The notes beneath the pieces were generated by a model. The model ran no database searches. It was given only the letters and a program-made list of their open reading frames with translations, and had not been told where the DNA came from. A program made the translations under genes and the position numbers. A stretch of DNA of 64,000 nucleotides from Pseudomonadales bacterium (GTDB taxonomy: Bacteria > Pseudomonadota > Gammaproteobacteria > Pseudomonadales > UBA7239). This document shows positions 43,617 through 50,251 of the stretch, one piece after another (within the stretch, counting starts at the first letter, position 1; each line of letters opens with the position of its first letter). The DNA lies in assembly GCA_041395665.1 (NCBI GenBank), contig JAWLAB010000004.1, forward strand, positions 177,993 to 241,992, given 5' to 3'.

Positions 43617-44081
43617 TCAAGCCGGTTCAAAGCAGTCAATGTCAGTCATAAAGCCACGGCGTTCTGCTGCCCAGCGCACTTTGACTTTCATGCCGGTTTT
43701 CATGTTGCTTTCGCTGCCTGCATCCACTTTGTGCAGCATGGCAGTGTCCGCGCCGTCGATTTTGATCAACGCCCAAGCGAAGGGCTGCGTCAAACCGTGT
43801 TTAGGATGTGGTTGGCTAATCCAGCTCCAAGTGGTGACGGTGCCGGTAGAAGGCAGATCAACTAACTCGGTCAATTCTTCCGAAGTTTGTGGATCGTATT
43901 CCGTCGGCGGGCAGATCACTTTGCCGCCGCTGCCCTTGATGCCGACGATCTTGCCGTCGCGCAGACCGGTAAGAAAAGCCCCGATGACGGGCCCGGTCGA
44001 ACGGGTGTAGGTAAAGCCGAGTTCAAAGCCGTCGCGCAGTACATCATCGTCGTACTGTTTTCCGGCATGCGTGTTGGCCAT
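43617..44081 (-). CDS. DUF35 OB-fold protein, ChsH2-like (first)
   Basis: A 154-residue DUF35 protein starting MANTHAGKQYDDDVL, with FTYTRSTGPVIGAFLTGLRDGKI and the OB fold GTVTTWSWISQPHPKHGL to MKVKVRWAAERRG. It is a paralogue of the next DUF35 protein. The ATG at 44081 has AGGAG upstream and begins the operon. Two non-identical DUF35 proteins and two thiolase-fold proteins suggest a hetero-oligomer. Confidence 0.82.
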   Translation of the reverse strand: MANTHAGKQYDDDVLRDGFELGFTYTRSTGPVIGAFLTGLRDGKIVGIKGSGGKVICPPTEYDPQTSEELTELVDLPSTGTVTTWSWISQPHPKHGLTQPFAWALIKIDGADTAMLHKVDAGSESNMKTGMKVKVRWAAERRGFMTDIDCFEPA

Positions 44082-44265
44082 GCGTAGTCTCCTAGGGTTA
44101 ATGAAAAGTTGTGGTGAATGAAAGTTGCGGTTAGTGGAAAAGTGAAAAAAGGAAATCGGTGAGGGCGATAGCGCGCCACGAGTGGCGAATAGCCTAGGCA
44201 TTCACTGGGTGACTGTCTACTAGAGAATTGTTCGTAGTGCTTGCTATTATGAGTGTGCTTTTAGA

Positions 44266-44299
44266 TGTATATTGAAATATCTATTTAAGTGCATATTGA
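44266..44299 (+). promoter_or_regulatory. Likely phd promoter with direct repeats
   Basis: TGTATATTGA (44266-44275) and TGCATATTGA (44290-44299) are near-identical direct repeats 24 bp apart. A possible -35 TTGAAA at 44272 and -10 TATTGA at 44294 overlap them with a 16-bp spacer. Phd-type antitoxins repress their own promoter, so these repeats are candidate operator sites. Confidence 0.4.
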
Positions 44300-44324
44300 T
44301 TAAATGTAAACAAAGGAGAGCTGC

Positions 44325-44573
44325 ATGGAACATTTGTTGACCCACAAAACCGTATCGCTCACGGAACTGCGCGACCCTGCCAAAGTGCTGGAGCAGGCAG
44401 GCTCCTCACCCGTCGCAGTGCTCAATCGCAATAAAGTGGTGGGCTATTTCGTACCTGTGGCAGCGGTGGATGATTTGCAATTTGAGCCCGCGGATACAGA
44501 CGACATTGCTCGCGCACTGGCTGAAACACAGGCTGAAATGCGGCCGGTATTGGATTACCTGAGAGACAAATAA
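44325..44573 (+). CDS. Antitoxin, Phd/YefM family
   Basis: An 82-residue protein with the Phd/YefM N-terminal DNA-binding fold (KTVSLTELRDPAKVLEQAG, PVAVLNRNKVVGYFVPV) and a C-terminal tail for toxin binding (ALAETQAEMRPVLDYLRDK). It has GGAGAG upstream and is 12 bp before the Doc-like gene. It should repress the operon and neutralise the toxin. Confidence 0.9.
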   Translation: MEHLLTHKTVSLTELRDPAKVLEQAGSSPVAVLNRNKVVGYFVPVAAVDDLQFEPADTDDIARALAETQAEMRPVLDYLRDK

Positions 44574-44585
44574 GGAGCGAGGACG

Positions 44586-44957
44586 ATGAAATATCTCAGC
44601 GCACAGGATGTGGTGCAAATTCACGATGCTGTTATTGGCTCACACGAGCTGCAGGGTATGGCAGGAGATAAATCGGTCGATGCCGTGATCGCTCGGGTAG
44701 AGAACCGCATCCACTATGGAATGATCGAAGATGTGCATGAATTGGCTGCGTGCTATGCAACCTATATTGCTGTTGGACGCACCTTCAATGATGCCAATAA
44801 ACGCACGGCGTATGCTGCGATGCGTATTTGCTTGCAGATTAACGATGTCAAAACGGATTTGGGTTCAGCCGCAGAAGTGGGCGACATGATCATCCGCGCC
44901 GCCCAACGACTCACCGACGAAAAAGAACTGGCGCAGTGGTTGAGGCGGCGGTGTTGA
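44586..44957 (+). CDS. Doc-family Fic-fold toxin with altered active-site motif
   Basis: A 123-residue Doc homologue. The Fic motif is RTFNDANKRTAY, in which the position of the catalytic His of HxFx(D/E)GNKR is Arg. Doc phosphorylates elongation factor Tu, and His66 of P1 Doc is essential, so this toxin may be inactive or use another mechanism. The rest is a normal helical Doc core (MKYLSAQDVVQIHDAVIG). It is coupled to the Phd-like gene. A mis-assembled base (CGC for CAC) is possible, since it needs a single G-to-A change. Confidence 0.82.
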   Translation: MKYLSAQDVVQIHDAVIGSHELQGMAGDKSVDAVIARVENRIHYGMIEDVHELAACYATYIAVGRTFNDANKRTAYAAMRICLQINDVKTDLGSAAEVGDMIIRAAQRLTDEKELAQWLRRRC

Positions 44958-44967
44958 GTTGCCGTGT

Positions 44968-46305
44968 TTATGGCTCGAACTGTGATTTGCCCTGCGAACG
45001 CTTGCGGCGGAGATAAAGCGCCATCTCATCCTCGTTCAGCGTGTCAAACGCTTCCTCTTTAGCTGCGAGGCGTTTGCGCATTTTTTTGCTGCTGTATAAA
45101 GCCTCTTTGGAGAAACGGATGTAGTCCATTTCTTTTGCCAGCTGTTCGAGGCTTTCCAACACTTCGATAACCCAAGCGTGTTCAGCAAAACGCACGCGTC
45201 CTTCGGCAATCATTTTTTCAATACCGGCCAAATCACCCGCTTGCGCCAGCAGCCGTGCGCGCTCCAACCATTGAGCCGCTTCGATTTCTGCTTGGCGAGC
45301 CAATACCAGCGGATCTTTGATTAGCATTTCCCAAGCCTGAGCTGACATCGCGCTCAAGGCGAGCGCTGCATCAGCGACCGTGATGGGCAAGCAGTCTGGC
45401 GTGGTGGCGGTAATACCCGCTTGCAGCAGTGTGACGGCAGTTTCGCTCGCCATATTGGCGGGGATTTCCAGCTCGACCAAAGCCCAAGCCTCTGCACCCA
45501 GCGCTAAGTCAGGCATCAGAATCAGCGGAAAGCCTTCTCGCTGCTCGACGGGATAATCGTTGAGCAGGGTGATGTTGACGCCAGCGGGAGCCGCCAGTGC
45601 CAAACGCATTTGGCGGGCGTAGAGGTTGGAGATGAAGTCGAACTCCTCGGCGAACGGCTCGAACAGGTCGGCAGCAGTGTCGCCGTAGTAGTGATTGCCA
45701 CCACCGCGCTCGCCCATCTCCACCATCAGGTCTTCATTGAAGTCGCGCCCCAGCCCGTAAGTAGAGGTGGTGACACCGCGTTCAGCGGCCTCAGCGCACA
45801 GCGCAGCGATGACCTTGGTATCGGTGGTGACACCCACATTGGCATTGCCATCTGAGAGCAGAATCACGCGCGCCAGCGCAGCGGCTTTGGCGTTGCTCAG
45901 CAGGGAGTTACTGCCCGCCAACCAGCCGCCGTGTAAGTTGGTGCTGCCGCCCGATTGAATGTGCGCCAGTGCTTGATGCAGCACTTTACGATCGCCCACC
46001 GCTTGCGCGTTGACCAGAGTGTTAACGCGATCATCAAACACGGTGAGTGAAACAACATCGGTCGCCGTGAGTTGATCGACGATGTAGCGCGCACAGCGCA
46101 GTGCCTCAATCAGCGGCTCGCCCGACATAGAGCCGGAGCGATCAATCACCAGTGCTAGGTGATAGGGCTTGCGCGATTTTTGCAGCGCGAGATCGGGGTC
46201 CGGTGCTTGCACACGCACCAACACAGGCAGCTTTTGGCTCATGCCGGCGATGAGGGCTGGCTTGAGTGGCGTGATCAGGATTTGTGGGGTTTGCTGGCGT
46301 TCCAT
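44968..46305 (-). CDS. vWA-domain protein
   Basis: A 445-residue protein with a von Willebrand A domain near residues 48-230. The MIDAS motif is VIDRSGSMSG (Asp55, Ser57, Ser59) and the further Ser/Asp contacts follow in the usual order (SLTVFDDRV). The C-terminal 200 residues are helical and Glu/Ala-rich. There is no signal peptide, so it is likely cytoplasmic. ATG 46305 is chosen because AGGAG stands 7 bp upstream. The dyad GATCGAC / GTCGATC at 46320-46339 just upstream may be its operator. Such proteins often work with MoxR-type ATPases or in stress responses; the role here is unknown. Confidence 0.82.
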   Translation of the reverse strand: MERQQTPQILITPLKPALIAGMSQKLPVLVRVQAPDPDLALQKSRKPYHLALVIDRSGSMSGEPLIEALRCARYIVDQLTATDVVSLTVFDDRVNTLVNAQAVGDRKVLHQALAHIQSGGSTNLHGGWLAGSNSLLSNAKAAALARVILLSDGNANVGVTTDTKVIAALCAEAAERGVTTSTYGLGRDFNEDLMVEMGERGGGNHYYGDTAADLFEPFAEEFDFISNLYARQMRLALAAPAGVNITLLNDYPVEQREGFPLILMPDLALGAEAWALVELEIPANMASETAVTLLQAGITATTPDCLPITVADAALALSAMSAQAWEMLIKDPLVLARQAEIEAAQWLERARLLAQAGDLAGIEKMIAEGRVRFAEHAWVIEVLESLEQLAKEMDYIRFSKEALYSSKKMRKRLAAKEEAFDTLNEDEMALYLRRKRSQGKSQFEP

Positions 46306-46319
46306 AGAGTCTCCTGTTC

Positions 46320-46339
46320 GATCGACGCGGGTGTCGATC
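46320..46339. promoter_or_regulatory. Dyad upstream of the vWA gene
   Basis: GATCGAC and GTCGATC are perfect inverse copies with 6 bases between them, 15 bp before the vWA ATG. A second perfect palindrome, GGCTCATGGCATGAGCC, lies at 46364-46380. Both could be operator sites or, for the latter, a weak terminator. Confidence 0.35.
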
Positions 46340-46421
46340 ACAGGACAACTCTACAGAGTGGAAGGCTCATGGCATGAGCCTGCTAGTTTTATCTGTATTT
46401 TTAGAGGGTTTTTATGCGTGT

Positions 46422-47258
46422 TCAGGAGTAGTAAGTAGTCATATCCGCGCCCGCCGCTTCATCCGCAAACCACTGTTTAATCCACGGTGATGATGCGGCG
46501 TGGTCCGGATTGTGAAAAGGCAGCAGCGTGCAGGCGAGATCCCACACCATGCCTAGTTTGCTGGTTAGCGGAATCGTTTTCAGAAAACTTTGATCATTCA
46601 TATTCATCGGCGCGCCCATGTCTTGTGCTGGCACACAGGCATTGCAGCGTTTTTCGATTAACTGAATTACGCTCATCAAGTGTTTGATAACGCGCGGCGC
46701 CATGCGCAGACGATACCAATAGCTGCCAACCACATCGTTATAAATATTCAGCGCCGAGCTGCGATGTTCGTATTCTTCCATCAAATGCCACATCAAAAAA
46801 GAAGCCATGCGTGTGTCGGATTCTTTGAATAAATGATGGCGGTTGTCGACGACAAATTTGGTCAGTGGTGAGAAGGTTGCTTCAACCACAGCGGCATACG
46901 CCAAGTGAAAATCTTGTGATTCCTGTTCGTATAGTTCGTCATACGATTGCATGATTTCTGTCATCACTTGTTTCAGATCAGGGTAGCGTTTGGTCAACAT
47001 CGCGATATGTGCTTGATGATGGCGTGAATGCTGTCCTTCTTGTTTGCAAAATAAATCAGCTTCTTCTGCGATAGACGGATTTTTTATTTGTGGCATCGCT
47101 TGGCGAATCGCTTTGATGAAATAACGCTCAAAGCCAGGTGCGGTTAGGCAAAAAAACAAGCCTGCGTTTCCCCAAGCAGGATTGCCAGGATTCCAATTCC
47201 ACGGCATGTCATCGGGAAACTGGAAATCAATATGGCGAATTTTCAGTGCGCTAGGCAT
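46422..47258 (-). CDS. PF10118-like metal-dependent hydrolase / ferritin-like protein
   Basis: A 278-residue protein of the 'predicted metal-dependent hydrolase' family. Two Glu/His clusters, EEADLFCKQEGQHSRHH (residues about 80-97) and HLMEEYEHRSSA, carry the E-x-x-H spacing of di-iron carboxylate proteins, so an iron-dependent oxidase role is at least possible. The ATG 47258 follows CGGAG and gives the family start. It is 13 bp after the four-helix membrane protein gene, suggesting cotranscription. Confidence 0.75.
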   Translation of the reverse strand: MPSALKIRHIDFQFPDDMPWNWNPGNPAWGNAGLFFCLTAPGFERYFIKAIRQAMPQIKNPSIAEEADLFCKQEGQHSRHHQAHIAMLTKRYPDLKQVMTEIMQSYDELYEQESQDFHLAYAAVVEATFSPLTKFVVDNRHHLFKESDTRMASFLMWHLMEEYEHRSSALNIYNDVVGSYWYRLRMAPRVIKHLMSVIQLIEKRCNACVPAQDMGAPMNMNDQSFLKTIPLTSKLGMVWDLACTLLPFHNPDHAASSPWIKQWFADEAAGADMTTYYS

Positions 47259-47271
47259 ACAAAACTCCGAA

Positions 47272-47712
47272 TCAGGATTTTGCTGTTGTGCGAAACAGCA
47301 CCCAAGCAAACAGCGCAAAAGAAATCAGCGGCAGTGTGCCTGGAATATAGAAGCCGTAGACGACAAAACTTTCAAAAGCCGTTTGTGGTTGGATGACGCG
47401 ATGACCGATAAACAAAGCGGTGAGCCAAGGGCCGATGGCGTTGCAGTATGCGCCGATCAGCAGTGTCCACTTGCCGGTTTTTACGGTTTTCTGTTCGTGT
47501 GGCAGCGTGTGCCAGAAGCCGGCGACAGCCAACACCACGATACCGTTGATGATGCCCTCTAAATGCACAAACTTCCAAATGCGATACAGCTCGCTGCTGG
47601 TATCCGCCACGGCAGCGGCATAAGAAAAACCAATGCCGCCCAGTAAACCGAGCAATAAAACGATACAGCCGTGCATGGCGAGGCGAGCTTGTGCATTGTT
47701 TGCGGTGGTCAT
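47272..47712 (-). CDS. Four-helix membrane protein, styrene-oxide-isomerase-like
   Basis: A 146-residue protein with four predicted membrane helices. The segment FVHLEGIINGIVVLAVAGFW resembles AHSGPALNGMMVIAVA of styrene oxide isomerase, and the later CNAIGPWLTALF segment matches in spacing. Histidine and asparagine residues in the second helix could bind heme as in that enzyme. The similarity is judged by eye, and no styrene monooxygenase is nearby. An alternative is an uncharacterised DUF membrane protein. It is upstream of the PF10118-like gene on the same strand, 13 bp away. Confidence 0.55.
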   Translation of the reverse strand: MTTANNAQARLAMHGCIVLLLGLLGGIGFSYAAAVADTSSELYRIWKFVHLEGIINGIVVLAVAGFWHTLPHEQKTVKTGKWTLLIGAYCNAIGPWLTALFIGHRVIQPQTAFESFVVYGFYIPGTLPLISFALFAWVLFRTTAKS

Positions 47713-47743
47713 GGTTGTGCTCCTTGTTTCGTTGTTTAGTTAT

Positions 47744-48466
47744 TTAGTTGTTGATTGTATCGAGTGAAAACACTTGCCATTGGTTATTAACGCGCATTTC
47801 CAGTGGTTGATACTGGCTTTTGTAGCGCATTTTGTCGCAGTTTTTTATCCAATATCCCAAATACAAATAATCCAAACCTTCTAATTTGGCGCGCACAATT
47901 TGATTTAATACGGCGAACACGCCCAAGCTGCGTGCGTGTTCGTCAGGGTCAAAAAAAGTGTAAACCGCTGAATAGCCGTTGTCGAAACGATCGCAGACAG
48001 AAACAGCGATCAGTCTATTTTTGCTGTAATAAGTGAGATAAAAACTCTCGGGCCATGGCACACCTAAAAAGTTGTCGTACTGCTCGCGTGTGGCGGGGTA
48101 CATATCGCCGTCTTGATGCCGCGTGTTGATGTATTTTTCATACAGCGCGTAACAGGCATCGCTATTGATGGATGCAATTTGTCGCACATCCAAATCCGTG
48201 TTGCGTTTAATACAACGCATTTGATTGCGATTGGGCGCGAACGCTTGTACGGGAATGCGCACAGGAATACAGGCATTGCAGTGCTGGCATTGCGGGCGAT
48301 AAACATGCTGCCCGCTGCGGCGAAACCCTGCTTCGGCCAAGCGAGAAAACAGAAAGGGTGTGATTCGGATCTCAGGATTGACGAAGGCGGTGCTGGCTTC
48401 TTGGCCGTGCAGATAGCTGCATGCGTGTGGCGCGGTGATTAAGAGAGAGATGGATTGGCTGGTCAT
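47744..48466 (-). CDS. bpt: Aspartate/glutamate leucyltransferase (Bpt/ATE)
   Basis: A 240-residue aminoacyl-tRNA-protein transferase that adds leucine (bacterial Bpt) to N-terminal acidic residues for ClpAP degradation. The N-terminal cysteines are in PHACSYLHG and CQHCNACIPVRIP; the C-terminal GNAT-like part includes YTFFDPDEHARSLGVFAVL and YLYLGYWIKNCDKMRYK. MTSQSISLLI at 48466 matches the usual start; longer frames do not. In Pseudomonas it lies near aat; that gene is not in this window. Confidence 0.94.
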   Translation of the reverse strand: MTSQSISLLITAPHACSYLHGQEASTAFVNPEIRITPFLFSRLAEAGFRRSGQHVYRPQCQHCNACIPVRIPVQAFAPNRNQMRCIKRNTDLDVRQIASINSDACYALYEKYINTRHQDGDMYPATREQYDNFLGVPWPESFYLTYYSKNRLIAVSVCDRFDNGYSAVYTFFDPDEHARSLGVFAVLNQIVRAKLEGLDYLYLGYWIKNCDKMRYKSQYQPLEMRVNNQWQVFSLDTINN

Positions 48467-48544
48467 GCGGGCGATGTTCGCAGTCATCATCAGGGTTCTG
48501 TACCATTCTACCCATATCACTTTGAAAGCACAGGAACTCCTTCG

Positions 48545-49474
48545 ATGAAAATTTTGTTGTGTGGTGCGGAATCGCCACTGGGGCGCTCGCTGCTATTTCG
48601 TTTAGAGCAGATGCAGTTTCCATTCGTGCTGTTGGATGCGGCAACGCTGGCGACAATTACCGCAACAGAGCTGGATGCATTGCTGCGTAAGAACAAAATC
48701 AGCGGCATCGTCAATGTGCAGCATCTACCTTTTGGTGGTGGCGATATTGATCCAGGCACGAGCGAACAGGCTGTGCAATATGCGCGTAATCCTGAGGTAT
48801 TGGCGTTAGCGGCTGCAACAACGAATTGTTTTTTATTGCAGTTGTCAGATGCGCAGGTCTTTTCTGGTATGCAAGCCAGTAATTATCGTGAAACCGATGA
48901 GCCGGATGCACAAAGCACTTATGGTGCGCTGCGTTGGGCGGGCGAGCGAGCGGTAATTGAAACTTGTCCACGCCATTTAATTTTGCGTACGGGTGAACTG
49001 TTTAGCAGTATTGGCCAAAATATTCTGACGGATTTGTTGGCGGCTTGGCGCAGGGCTGGAGAGGCAAGAGTATCTGCCCGCTACCGTTTTTCTCCCACAT
49101 CAGTGCGCGATGCAGCGCGAGTAATTATTGCTGTGTTGCAGCAGTTGAGTTGCGGTATCGAGCCATGGGGTGTTTATCACTACAGCGGCACCGATGCGAT
49201 CAGCTATTTTGATTTTGCGCGCTTAATCAAACAAATCGTGGAGAAATCAGATTTGGATTTGCAAACCGAGATGCACGATTTGGCAGAAAACCTTCCACCA
49301 TTATCGTGGGCATTAGATTGCGGAAAAATTCGCAACACTTTTGGCATTAAGCAACACCCTTGGCGTGCGGGTTTAACCAGTGGTGTGCGCCGTGCTTTGA
49401 CGGTGTTAAATGCAGAAGATAGTGCAACCGCTGTGCGTATCGAAAAAGAAGAAAATGAAGAAGGCGATGTTTGA
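48545..49474 (+). CDS. RmlD-like NAD(P)-dependent sugar nucleotide reductase/epimerase
   Basis: A 309-residue Rossmann-fold protein starting MKILLCGAESPLG. The pattern LQLSDAQVFSG and STYGALRWAGERAV is typical of dTDP-4-dehydrorhamnose reductases, but the catalytic Tyr-x3-Lys (YGALRW) lacks lysine: Arg is in its place. So it is a divergent RmlD-type protein, possibly non-catalytic. AGGA precedes the ATG. The C-terminal 20 residues are very acidic and charged. Confidence 0.75.
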   Translation: MKILLCGAESPLGRSLLFRLEQMQFPFVLLDAATLATITATELDALLRKNKISGIVNVQHLPFGGGDIDPGTSEQAVQYARNPEVLALAAATTNCFLLQLSDAQVFSGMQASNYRETDEPDAQSTYGALRWAGERAVIETCPRHLILRTGELFSSIGQNILTDLLAAWRRAGEARVSARYRFSPTSVRDAARVIIAVLQQLSCGIEPWGVYHYSGTDAISYFDFARLIKQIVEKSDLDLQTEMHDLAENLPPLSWALDCGKIRNTFGIKQHPWRAGLTSGVRRALTVLNAEDSATAVRIEKEENEEGDV

Positions 49475-49492
49475 TTGTTTTGTTTTGGTTTT

Positions 49493-50251
49493 TCAATGGG
49501 TTTGTGGCAGAGAGCGATATTGCAACCACAAAAGATAAATACTCCATGCTAAGCCGAGCAGCATCACCATCACTCCGATAGCAAAACTAATTTTTGCCAG
49601 TGTGTAACAGCTGGATACAGCATCTAACATTGTCAGAATATTGCCCCAATCGTGATTGGCTTCGGTTGCGCCGCCCACTAAAGGCAGTGCGCGATATTCT
49701 GCATCGCGAATATAGGGCGCAACATCCACAAAGCTTTGTCCGCACCACGCGAGCATGATTGAAGCTGCAAAATTATCGTGCTGCTGAAAACTAAATACGC
49801 CCAAGCAAATTAACGGCAATAAAATTTGAAAAAGGCTGCCGCCGAGAAACATCATCAATTCGCCCAGCGGTGCGAACAAAACATGGCCAAATTCATGGAA
49901 AGCCAAGTTGATGTTGTGCATGAAAGAGCCGCCGATCACTTCCCAATCTATGCCGTGAATAGTGAGCGATCCCCACCACAAGGTGAGCGTGACCAGTAAC
50001 AGCGCGCGTGCAGAGAGCGTAGTGATGTCTGTGTTTTCTGGTACATAGGTTAATCGTTGCCATACGGAGATGTGATCAACATCGAGTGTTTCTTCCTCCT
50101 CAGGTATTGCTTCTTCAAACGCTTTTTCTGTAGCGGGTTTTTGTCGCGCCAGCCATTTTTGATAGGCGATACCACAGGCAGGGCAGATATCACGGTGTAC
50201 ATGATCGTCAGTTGATTTTCTTGTATAGCCACACTTTGGACATTGCATCAT
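49493..50251 (-). CDS. Zinc-ribbon membrane protein with HEFGH metallopeptidase motif
   Basis: A 252-residue protein. The N-terminus has a zinc ribbon (CPKCGYTRKS and CPACGIAYQKW). After a charged linker come about five membrane helices, the second containing FHEFGHVLFAPLGE, a zinc-binding HExxH in the style of M50 site-2 proteases. A further Asp as third ligand is plausible in SFVDVAPYIRD. So it could be an intramembrane protease. It overlaps the GH3 stop by 4 bp (ATGA) and is the last gene of the mreB operon. The substrate is unknown. Confidence 0.75.
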   Translation of the reverse strand: MMQCPKCGYTRKSTDDHVHRDICPACGIAYQKWLARQKPATEKAFEEAIPEEEETLDVDHISVWQRLTYVPENTDITTLSARALLLVTLTLWWGSLTIHGIDWEVIGGSFMHNINLAFHEFGHVLFAPLGELMMFLGGSLFQILLPLICLGVFSFQQHDNFAASIMLAWCGQSFVDVAPYIRDAEYRALPLVGGATEANHDWGNILTMLDAVSSCYTLAKISFAIGVMVMLLGLAWSIYLLWLQYRSLPQTH

